From contig NZ_SADE01000001.1 of the NCBI RefSeq assembly GCF_004005845.1, forward strand, positions 2,275,858 to 2,339,857: a stretch of 64,000 nucleotides of DNA, written 5' to 3'. The notes under the pieces are model-generated. The model saw nothing but the letters and a program-made list of their open reading frames with translations. It did not search any database and was not told where the DNA came from. Below are positions 18,529 to 25,413 of this stretch, piece by piece (the first letter of the stretch is position 1; every line of letters starts with the position of its first letter). Position numbers and translations under genes: made by a program. The DNA comes from Hwanghaeella grinnelliae. Lineage in GTDB: Bacteria > Pseudomonadota > Alphaproteobacteria > UBA8366 > Aestuariispiraceae.

Positions 18529-19407
18529 ATGACCGAAATCGCCATCAAGAACGTCTTCAAAGAATACAACCGAAACCCAATCTTGGAACGTGTGAACGTG
18601 ACGCTTCCCGATCACGAATTCTGCCTGATCCTGGGATCGTCCGGTGCGGGAAAGAGCACGCTTCTGCGCATGCTTCTGTCACAAGAAACGCCGAGCCGCG
18701 GCGAAATTCTGATCGACGGGGAACCGATCGACGTCGAACCGCAAGCCGACCGAGGTGTGGTCTTCCAGCGGTACTCGGTATTCCCTCACAAGACGGTTTT
18801 GGACAATGTCCTGGCCGGCCCGAGCTTTCGGGAATCGCGGTTCTTCGGACGGCTGTTCGGCAACCGGAAAGCCAAGCTCCGGGACCGGGCGATGGAGCTC
18901 CTGGATCAAGTCGGCCTTTCTGATGCCGCGGACAAATATCCGGTGCAACTATCGGGCGGGATGCAACAGCGTCTCGCCATCGCCCAGGCCCTGATCATGG
19001 AACCGAAGGTTCTGTTGCTGGATGAACCTTTCGGTGCGCTCGACCAAAGCACAAAGAAGTCGATGCACAAACTGATCCTGGATCTGTGGAACGCGAACAA
19101 GATGACCATCGTCATGGTGACGCATGACATCCAGGAAGCCTTCACGCTGGGCACACGGGTTCTTATGGTCGACAAGCAGCGGCGCGACCCGCAAGCGCCG
19201 GAAGCCTATGGCTCCACCATTGTCCACGACCTTCGGCTCGACCCGGCCCGAAAAGCGCCCTTGGACCCGAGCGATAACGAGGAAAACCAGAGCATGGAAG
19301 ACATCTTCCTTAAATGGGCAGGCCGGATGGACCACGCCATCGTCGAGGGTGCCCCGCATCCGACGACGCCCGAAGCCGCTTCGGTTTCAGCGAAGGAAGT
19401 GGCCTGA
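18529..19407 (+). CDS. ABC transporter ATP-binding protein
   Basis: A 292-residue ATPase that energises the upstream permease. Walker A is GSSGAGKST (36-44), the signature is LSGGMQQRLAIAQAL and Walker B is VLLLDEPFGALD, followed by the switch histidine in VTHDIQEAF. A C-terminal extension of about 60 residues after the ABC core is longer than in SsuB/TauB proteins and is shared by the urea-carboxylase-linked group. It lies 21 bp after the permease. Confidence 0.9.
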   Translation: MTEIAIKNVFKEYNRNPILERVNVTLPDHEFCLILGSSGAGKSTLLRMLLSQETPSRGEILIDGEPIDVEPQADRGVVFQRYSVFPHKTVLDNVLAGPSFRESRFFGRLFGNRKAKLRDRAMELLDQVGLSDAADKYPVQLSGGMQQRLAIAQALIMEPKVLLLDEPFGALDQSTKKSMHKLILDLWNANKMTIVMVTHDIQEAFTLGTRVLMVDKQRRDPQAPEAYGSTIVHDLRLDPARKAPLDPSDNEENQSMEDIFLKWAGRMDHAIVEGAPHPTTPEAASVSAKEVA

Positions 19408-19411
19408 CCCC

Positions 19412-20161
19412 ATGCCGAACCAATTGACTGACGGATTGCCGCTCGCCGGCAAGGTATTCGCGGTGACCGGCGGCGCACGCGGGATCGGCGCCGCCATTGT
19501 CGCCACCTTGAATGCACGCGGTGCGAACGCCGTCGCTTTCGACATCGATCCATCCGCCGCCCCTGCAGGAAGTGAGTCCATCACCTGTGACGTGACGGAC
19601 GAAGCGTCGGTCAAAGGCGCCTTTGAATCGCTCAATGCGAAATACGGGCGGTTGGACGGGATCGTCAGCAATGCCGGCATCATGCTCGAGAAGCCGGTAG
19701 CGGACACGACGTTGGAGGATTTCGACCGCGTCATCGCCGTCAATCTGCGTGGCGTATTTCTGATGGCCAAATCCGCCCTGCCCTATTTCCGCACGGACAT
19801 GCCGGATGCGGACAAGCCGCGCATCGTCAATGTCGCGTCGGAACTCGGCCATCTTGGCCGCCCGGAATACAGCGCCTATTGCGCCAGCAAGGGCGGCGTC
19901 ATCGCCTTGACCCGTGCCTTGGCGCGCGAATTTGCCCCCGGCATTCTCGTCAACACACTGGCCCCCGGCCCAACGGACACGGATATGCTGCGGGCGGAAA
20001 AGAACTACGATAGTTGGGTAAAGGACGGCGAAGGCATTCCGCTGGGCCGCGTCGCGACCGCTGAAGAGGTTGCCTTGGCCGCCGCATTCCTATGTGGCCC
20101 GGACTCGCGTTTCATGACCGGCACCATTGTCGACGTGAACGGCGGCGCGGCGATGTACTAG
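19412..20161 (+). CDS. SDR-family NAD(P)-dependent oxidoreductase
   Basis: A 249-residue classical short-chain dehydrogenase. TGGARGIG (19-26) is the cofactor loop, NAG sits in SNAGIM, and the catalytic tyrosine and lysine are in YSAYCASKGG. An acidic residue after the second strand (FDID) suggests NAD(H) preference. The start at 19412, four bases after the ATPase stop, is chosen over a long upstream extension that would run inside the ATPase gene. It is last in the ABC operon, so its substrate is probably a product of the imported compound. Confidence 0.85.
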   Translation: MPNQLTDGLPLAGKVFAVTGGARGIGAAIVATLNARGANAVAFDIDPSAAPAGSESITCDVTDEASVKGAFESLNAKYGRLDGIVSNAGIMLEKPVADTTLEDFDRVIAVNLRGVFLMAKSALPYFRTDMPDADKPRIVNVASELGHLGRPEYSAYCASKGGVIALTRALAREFAPGILVNTLAPGPTDTDMLRAEKNYDSWVKDGEGIPLGRVATAEEVALAAAFLCGPDSRFMTGTIVDVNGGAAMY

Positions 20162-20165
20162 AGGC

Positions 20166-21221
20166 CTAGCTCGCTTTCTTCTCCAGATGGAAACGGCCGA
20201 ACTGGTTGGTTTCCAGGGAACCGTCGGGCAGTTCCACATTCTCCAGATATTTGAATGTCTGGATGGTTTGAGCGACAAGATGATCGCCGGCAGAGATTGG
20301 CCCGTATTTGGTTTCCGTCCCATCGTCGATCAATTCCGGCAAAGGCGCGACCACGGTTTCATAGTCCGTGGCGAAAAAGAGTGGGAAGGAATAGCGCTCC
20401 TCGTTCACCCGGTCGACGCGGTGTGAATTGGCGACATAGGTTCCGTTCGACCAGTTCTCCAACATATCTCCGATATTGATGACGAAAGTGCCCTCCACCG
20501 GCGGCGCATCGATCCATTCCCCGTCATTGCGCAGGACCTGCAGGCCCGGCGCCGTCGGCAACAGAATGGTGAACAGTTCGTAATCCGTATGCGCGCCGAT
20601 ACCCATGCGCTTCTGTTTTGCCTGTTCTTCCTCGGTGGTGACCTTGTCGGTTTCCCAATAATGGATCAGGCGCAACTGGCTAGTCGGCTTGTTGACGTGT
20701 TGGACGAATGTGTCTTCCGGCAGGCCAAGGCCCATGGCGAAACCGCGCAGCAGATCTTTACCCAGCTCAAGCGCCGCAGTGTAATAGCGATCCACAGCCG
20801 CTTTATGGGTCGCGACTTCTTCGGGCCAGACATTCGGCCCCAGCATCCGGTTTCCGGCCAGATAGTCCGGGTCATCCGCCGGCAGGTCCATCGCCGTATC
20901 GAAGGCTTCCTTCAGGTCACCGCCGCCCTGTCCGTAGAATTCCTCACCTTGTGGAACATAGCCCCGATGGTTCGTGGATTTACCGATATAGTAATCCAGC
21001 TTGGTTTCCATCGGCAGCGCGAAGAGGGCCTTGGCGGCCTGCTTCAATCCTTCGACCGTTTCCTTGGGGATACCGTGTCCGGCGATATAGACGAATCCCA
21101 CATCGCGCGCGGCGCGGTCCAGTTCTTTCACTGCGGCCATGCGTGCATGCGGATCCGACGATCTGAGGCCGGAAACATCCACCAAAGGGATTTCGGAAAA
21201 ATTGGTGCGCGCCTTGGTCAT
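20166..21221 (-). CDS. 2-oxoglutarate/Fe(II) oxygenase, isopenicillin-N-synthase/EFE type
   Basis: A 351-residue cytoplasmic non-haem iron oxygenase. An N-terminal DIOX_N domain is followed by a double-stranded beta-helix core. Iron ligands are H211 and D213 (GAHTDYE) and H267 (NSHRV). R276 with S278 (ERYSFP) would bind the 2-oxoglutarate C5 carboxylate. It converges with the upstream SDR, four bases apart, and is divergent from the next SDR. The family includes the ethylene-forming enzyme, which also releases guanidine from arginine. With the guanidine operon 2.5 kb away, a guanidino substrate is an attractive inference. The ATG at 21221 follows GGGGAA. Confidence 0.85.
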   Translation of the reverse strand: MTKARTNFSEIPLVDVSGLRSSDPHARMAAVKELDRAARDVGFVYIAGHGIPKETVEGLKQAAKALFALPMETKLDYYIGKSTNHRGYVPQGEEFYGQGGGDLKEAFDTAMDLPADDPDYLAGNRMLGPNVWPEEVATHKAAVDRYYTAALELGKDLLRGFAMGLGLPEDTFVQHVNKPTSQLRLIHYWETDKVTTEEEQAKQKRMGIGAHTDYELFTILLPTAPGLQVLRNDGEWIDAPPVEGTFVINIGDMLENWSNGTYVANSHRVDRVNEERYSFPLFFATDYETVVAPLPELIDDGTETKYGPISAGDHLVAQTIQTFKYLENVELPDGSLETNQFGRFHLEKKAS

Positions 21222-21386
21222 GTCATTCCCCACTGGAAACCCGATGCACAAAAACAATGTGGTTATTTTGCAGCGCAACAGAGCGCTTGTCCAACCCCGA
21301 CTGCTCAAACATTATGGCGTACACGGAAATTGTTTGCGGAATTATTTTGCGATGCACAGCGCCGCACTCTGAAAAAGGTATTCAAG

Positions 21387-22154
21387 GTGATCTCCCTCTA
21401 TGGAAAGACGGCGCTGATCACGGGCGCCAGCCGCGGCATCGGTTATGGGGTCGCGGAACGGTTCCTGGAAGCAGGCGCGCGCCTGCATATCCTGTCGGAA
21501 ACGAAAGCCGCGCTGGAGGCCGCAGACGCGCTCGGCAGCCAGGTGACGGGGCATGTCTGCGACATCACCGACGGCGATGCCGTTTCGGCGCTGGTCGCTT
21601 CCCTCGGCCCGATCGATATCCTGGTCAACAATGCCGGTCTGGAACGCATTACCGCCCTGACCGATATGTTCGACCCCGCGCCGGTCGTCGAGGAAACCTT
21701 CCGGCGGATCATGGATATCAATGTGACCGGCACCTTCCTGCTGACGCGCGCGGTCCTGCCGCTCATCCCCGATGGCGGGACGATTATCAACACTGCGTCG
21801 ATCTGGGGAAAGACAGGTCCGGCATGGTATTCGGCCTATGCCGCATCTAAACATGCGGTCATCGGGTTAACCCGGGTTTGGGCCCGTGAACTGGGCCGGC
21901 GAGGCATCCGCGTCAATGCCGTCTGCCCCGGATGGGTCGAAACCGAACCCGCGATGCTGTCGCTGGAACGGCTATCCGAGGCAACAAGCCGCGAGGCCGA
22001 TGACCTGCTGGAAGAGATCGTCTCGGCCCAAGATTTGCCGGGACTGATGAAGCCGGCGGATGTCAGTGGATTGTATGTCTTTCTCGCTAGTGATCTCGCC
22101 GCCAGCATCACCGGCCAAGCTATCAATGCAGACCGCGGCGAGGTGCAGAGTTAA
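21387..22154 (+). CDS. SDR-family NAD(P)-dependent oxidoreductase
   Basis: A 255-residue short-chain dehydrogenase. The GTG at 21387, nine bases after AAAAAGG, is the only start that fits; the open frame upstream runs antisense through the oxygenase gene. TGASRGIG is the cofactor motif (residues 12-19), NNAG is present, and YSAYAASKHA holds the catalytic tyrosine and lysine. The adjacent aspartate common in NAD-dependent SDRs is replaced by ILSE, which leaves cofactor choice open. It is divergent from the oxygenase across 165 bp, so the two may act in sequence on one compound, with hydroxylation followed by alcohol oxidation; that is inference. Confidence 0.82.
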   Translation: MISLYGKTALITGASRGIGYGVAERFLEAGARLHILSETKAALEAADALGSQVTGHVCDITDGDAVSALVASLGPIDILVNNAGLERITALTDMFDPAPVVEETFRRIMDINVTGTFLLTRAVLPLIPDGGTIINTASIWGKTGPAWYSAYAASKHAVIGLTRVWARELGRRGIRVNAVCPGWVETEPAMLSLERLSEATSREADDLLEEIVSAQDLPGLMKPADVSGLYVFLASDLAASITGQAINADRGEVQS

Positions 22155-22172
22155 GGCACGGCTGCCGGACCG

Positions 22173-22835
22173 TCAGCCGCCCCGCAATGCGTCGGCGACA
22201 TCCGCACAGGTGGCAATCCAACCGAACAGATGCCCTTCGCTTTGAATTGTTGCCATGGTCGCGTCGTGCAGTGCCATGTCGAATGTTGCGCAGCCGTCGG
22301 CCAGGGTCAGACAGCGGTACCCCCTGTCGACCGCTTCCCGCAATGTTGATTGCACGCAGCACTGGGTTGTGACGCCACCGATGATCAGATGCGTGATCCC
22401 CTTGGCCCGAAGGCGCAGATCCAAGTCCGTCGCATAGAACGCGCCGAAGCCAGGTTTGTCGATGATCCACTCACCCTTTTCTGGGCGCAAATCGTCAATA
22501 AAATCATGGCCGTACTCGCCGCGGATAAGGTAACGCCCCAAAGCGCCCTGCGCACCGATTTCCGCACCCGCTTCCCGGCTGCGTTCCCGTTTCACCGCAT
22601 TGAGATCGGACAGGTCCGGAACATGCCCCTCACGGGTATGGGCGATGGACAGCCCCGCCGATCGGGACGCCTGCAACAGGTCGCGCAGGGCCGGTACAAT
22701 GGCCTGAACCGCGCTGCTCTCGCCGTTTGCTTCCGCGTTCTCGATGAAGTCGCGTTGCATGTCGATCAACAGAAGCGCAGTCTTCTCGGGCGGAAAGCTG
22801 TAACTGCGATCTGCAAAAGCGGGAACCGTGAACAT
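22173..22835 (-). CDS. Isochorismatase-like cysteine hydrolase
   Basis: A 220-residue cysteine amidohydrolase. The catalytic triad is D25 (LLIDMQRDF), K127 (IDKPGF) and C160 in GVTTQCCV. Superfamily members include biuret hydrolase, ureidoacrylate amidohydrolase, N-carbamoylsarcosine amidase and isochorismatase. With an allophanate hydrolase 7 kb away, biuret hydrolysis to allophanate is a reasonable candidate activity, not a demonstrated one. The ATG at 22835 follows CTGGAGTG and shares two bases with the ATG of the divergent gene on the other strand (CATG). Confidence 0.85.
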   Translation of the reverse strand: MFTVPAFADRSYSFPPEKTALLLIDMQRDFIENAEANGESSAVQAIVPALRDLLQASRSAGLSIAHTREGHVPDLSDLNAVKRERSREAGAEIGAQGALGRYLIRGEYGHDFIDDLRPEKGEWIIDKPGFGAFYATDLDLRLRAKGITHLIIGGVTTQCCVQSTLREAVDRGYRCLTLADGCATFDMALHDATMATIQSEGHLFGWIATCADVADALRGG

Positions 22836-23544
22836 GTCTGACACTCCAGAAACGACTATCGATTGGCAACGGGGACCGGTACCGGATCGGTACAGGGGTT
22901 TGTGGCGCCGGCGCTTGTTGATCGATGCGGACGGCAGCCGTGACGCGGACACCATAGTCTGGTGGCTGCAGACCCGGCAACTCTTCGCCGATATCCGCCT
23001 TCCGGGGGACCGCGCTTCCCTTGCCGGGGCAACCTGCTACGCCGATTTGGGCGCGGAAGGCCTTTCCTGCCTTACCAGGCAAGAAGGCTTTGCCGGTGTC
23101 CTGGAATGGACGAATACCGCTTGTGCCTGGCGCCGGCAGATCGATTTCCGACCCCTGCCCGGGCCACCGGATGAAGGATGGATGGACGAAGCGGAAGACG
23201 GCCTGATGATCGAACGCGGTATCCATCGCGGTTATTTGGAGGAATGGGTGCAGTCCATCCCCAAAGACGCCGCCATGGATGAATGGCTTTGGCATGACGG
23301 GTGGGGCGGCGCCACGGTCCTGCGCCTGGGCAATGTCTTCATGCTGGCTGAAGACCGGCGTCCCGCCCCTCCCCGACCAGAGACTTTCGAAGATGACGTG
23401 TTGGCCGCCATCGGCAATGAAACGGCTCTGTCGGCTCTGCTTGATTGCGAGATATCCTACGGCAGGGTCGAAGCCGACGGCAGTTGGCGCATCGCGCTCT
23501 CCACGATCCCCTGGCGCGAAGGCCAGACGGTCGCTCCACTTTAA
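22834..23544 (+). CDS. Conserved hypothetical protein
   Basis: A 236-residue soluble protein I do not recognise. It is Trp-rich, with WQRGPVPDRYRGLWRRRLL near the N-terminus, a VWWLQT segment and a HDGWGG motif near residue 150. No signal peptide or membrane segment is visible. Its ATG (22834) overlaps the start codon of the divergent isochorismatase-like gene; a GTG at 22828 is an alternative. It immediately precedes the guanidine riboswitch, but its own product is outside riboswitch control. A lipocalin/nitrobindin-like beta fold is conceivable, with no proof. Confidence 0.65.
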   Translation: MSDTPETTIDWQRGPVPDRYRGLWRRRLLIDADGSRDADTIVWWLQTRQLFADIRLPGDRASLAGATCYADLGAEGLSCLTRQEGFAGVLEWTNTACAWRRQIDFRPLPGPPDEGWMDEAEDGLMIERGIHRGYLEEWVQSIPKDAAMDEWLWHDGWGGATVLRLGNVFMLAEDRRPAPPRPETFEDDVLAAIGNETALSALLDCEISYGRVEADGSWRIALSTIPWREGQTVAPL

Positions 23545-23594
23545 GCCCCAATATTTTTTTGCACTGCAACACTTCCCTTTTACGCTCCGCCTTG

Positions 23595-23600
23595 TATAGT
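23595..23600 (+). promoter_or_regulatory. Candidate -10 box upstream of the guanidine riboswitch
   Basis: TATAGT lies about 20 bp before the first conserved aptamer bases, which places a start point near 23607. The -35 at 17-bp spacing (CTTCCC) is poor, so this is tentative. Confidence 0.3.
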
Positions 23601-23616
23601 TGTCGTGCAAAGATTG

Positions 23617-23718
23617 CGGCTAGGGTTCCGATCGTTTTGTAAGCGATGTCTGGTCCGAGAGCCGACGCCTGGTCCACTATCAGACCGGGTCCACGGCGGG
23701 ATAAAAGCCCGGGAGGTC
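23617..23718 (+). promoter_or_regulatory. Guanidine-I (ykkC) riboswitch aptamer
   Basis: The three conserved blocks of the guanidine-I class occur in order and spacing: CTAGGGTTCCG (23620-23630), CTGGTCCGAGAG (23650-23661) and ACGGCGGGATAAAAGCCCGGG (about 23693-23713). Free guanidinium binding to this class is established. It lies about 135 bp upstream of the first DUF1989 gene and should switch on the guanidine-degradation operon. Downstream, CCGGGAG (23709-23715) can pair with CTCCCGG (23760-23766), and GGAGGT (23712-23717) with ACCTCC (23742-23747), offering mutually exclusive folds for an expression platform. No U-tract terminator is evident, so control could be translational. Confidence 0.93.
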
Positions 23719-23852
23719 ATGGTGGTGCTGCGGTGCGCCCAACCTCCGAGACCTTGTGTCTCCCGGATCGAAGGACCGCCCCGTTCAGCATCAAGCTTCA
23801 ATTGCCGGCCGCCCTAGGAAAGGGTTGCCCGGCGGTGACAATGGAGGCGCTG

Positions 23853-24689
23853 ATGACGGCCGAAACAGAGAGCATCGACGAGCTGAAGGCGCGTTATGCC
23901 GCATTGAAGGAAACCGGGCAGAAGGAAGGTGAGTTCGAGGCCAAATTGGCCGCCGCCCCCACCGCGCCCGATACGATCCCCGAAGACAAAATCCTGAAGC
24001 AGGACGTCGTCCCCGGCGGCTGGTATTGGACCACCAATATCAAACGCGGCCAGACGCTGCGCATCGTCAATACAGAGGCAACGCCCGGCATCGCGTTGCA
24101 AGTCTGGAACCGGCACGATCCCTCTGAGCGCTTGAATACCGCCGATACGATCAAGGTCCAGTGGACCGCGCGGATCGGCAAGGGCCGCGTGCTTCTTTCC
24201 GATATGGGCCGCGCGATGATGGCGATCACCGAAGACACTTGCGGCTATCATGACTGTGTCGCCGGTCATTCCACCGCGATCACGAACGAGAAGAATTACG
24301 GCCCCAGCACCCTACGCAACAGCCCGATGCCCGTGCGCAACAGCCGCGACAACTTCCAGATCGCCGCCGCCAAGCTGGGCCTGAGCAAGCGGGACGTCCA
24401 CCAATCCTTCTGCGCCTTCGCCCCGGTGATCACCGGCGAAGAAGGCAAACTTCACTGGCAGGATGATGCCCTGCAGCCCGGTGCGTTCATCGACCTTCGC
24501 TCGGAAATGGACCTTACCATCTGCCTGTCGAATTGCCCCCACCCGATGGCGCCCGGCGGCAGCTACGAACCGCAGCCCGTTGCCGTCATCTTATGGGATG
24601 CAGGCCCGGTCGCGGCGGACGATCTGTGCCGGAACGGCACCGCCGAGGCCATCCGCGCTTATGAGAATACGGATCCGTTGTTTGACTGA
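23853..24689 (+). CDS. DUF1989 protein, urea-carboxylase-associated protein 1 / carboxyguanidine deiminase subunit
   Basis: A 278-residue DUF1989 (urea amidolyase-associated protein 1) protein. TCGYHDCVAGHST, around residue 135, and LSNCPHP near the C-terminus carry conserved His and Cys residues likely to bind metal. In characterised guanidine carboxylase systems the two DUF1989 proteins form a heteromeric carboxyguanidine deiminase (CgdAB), converting carboxyguanidine to allophanate plus ammonia. The ATG at 23853 follows GGAGG by five bases; an upstream ATG at 23841 overlaps that site and is less likely. It is first in the riboswitch-controlled operon. Confidence 0.9.
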   Translation: MTAETESIDELKARYAALKETGQKEGEFEAKLAAAPTAPDTIPEDKILKQDVVPGGWYWTTNIKRGQTLRIVNTEATPGIALQVWNRHDPSERLNTADTIKVQWTARIGKGRVLLSDMGRAMMAITEDTCGYHDCVAGHSTAITNEKNYGPSTLRNSPMPVRNSRDNFQIAAAKLGLSKRDVHQSFCAFAPVITGEEGKLHWQDDALQPGAFIDLRSEMDLTICLSNCPHPMAPGGSYEPQPVAVILWDAGPVAADDLCRNGTAEAIRAYENTDPLFD

Positions 24690-24775
24690 CCTCTATTGAT
24701 ACGCCGGTGAGCAGCAGGCGCGGACCAAGTGCCGCATGAACGCCGCCCCAGTGCAAAAGCAGGACGAGACAAGAC

Positions 24776-25405
24776 ATGACTACATTGAGCAACTTGAAGC
24801 CGGAAGACGCGAGCAAGAGCTTCCCCGTCGCCGCCAATTCGCCTTTTTCGACCATCGTGAAAAAGGGTCAGACCATCCGCATCGTCGACAGCTTCGGCCA
24901 ACAGGCAGTCGATACCCTGTTCTACAATGCCGAAGACACGGATGAGCGGTATTCCGCCCATGACACGGTCGCCGCCCAAGGGGCTGCCTATATCACGACC
25001 GGTTCTGAAATTCTTTCCAACGAAGGCAGGGTGATGCTGACGGTGACGGCGGATACCGTCGGTTACCACGACACCTCGGCCGGGGCGTGTTCCGTCGAAT
25101 CCAACACGGTTCGTTTCGGACACCACACGCGCTTCATGCACGCCTGCCGCGAGAACTTTGTTCTGGAGGGCGGCAAATACGGCATGGACAAGCGGGACAT
25201 CGTTCCCAACATCAACTTCTTCATGAATGTCCCGATCGAACCGGACGGCAACCTTGCCATCGTCGACGGATTGTCGGAACCCGGCAATTACGTTGAACTG
25301 AAGGCGGAGATGGATGTCATTTGCCTGATCTCCAACTGCCCGCAGGTGAACAATCCGTGCAACGGGTTCAACCCGACGCCGGTTGAAATCCTGATCTGGG
25401 ATTGA
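24776..25405 (+). CDS. DUF1989 protein, urea-carboxylase-associated protein 2 / carboxyguanidine deiminase subunit
   Basis: A 209-residue second DUF1989 paralogue, expected to pair with the upstream one as carboxyguanidine deiminase. It has the parallel motifs DTVGYHDTSAGACSVES (about residue 88) and ISNCPQVNNPCNG (about residue 190). The Cys of the first paralogue's GYHDC is Thr here, so the two subunits probably differ in metal binding or catalysis. Its stop lies nine bases before the carboxylase ATG. Confidence 0.9.
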   Translation: MTTLSNLKPEDASKSFPVAANSPFSTIVKKGQTIRIVDSFGQQAVDTLFYNAEDTDERYSAHDTVAAQGAAYITTGSEILSNEGRVMLTVTADTVGYHDTSAGACSVESNTVRFGHHTRFMHACRENFVLEGGKYGMDKRDIVPNINFFMNVPIEPDGNLAIVDGLSEPGNYVELKAEMDVICLISNCPQVNNPCNGFNPTPVEILIWD

Positions 25406-25413
25406 TCATCGGG

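Noticed and set aside
23545..23620. Sigma-54 promoter before the riboswitch
   Set aside because: A TTGC element exists near 23614, but the required GG ten bases upstream is absent.
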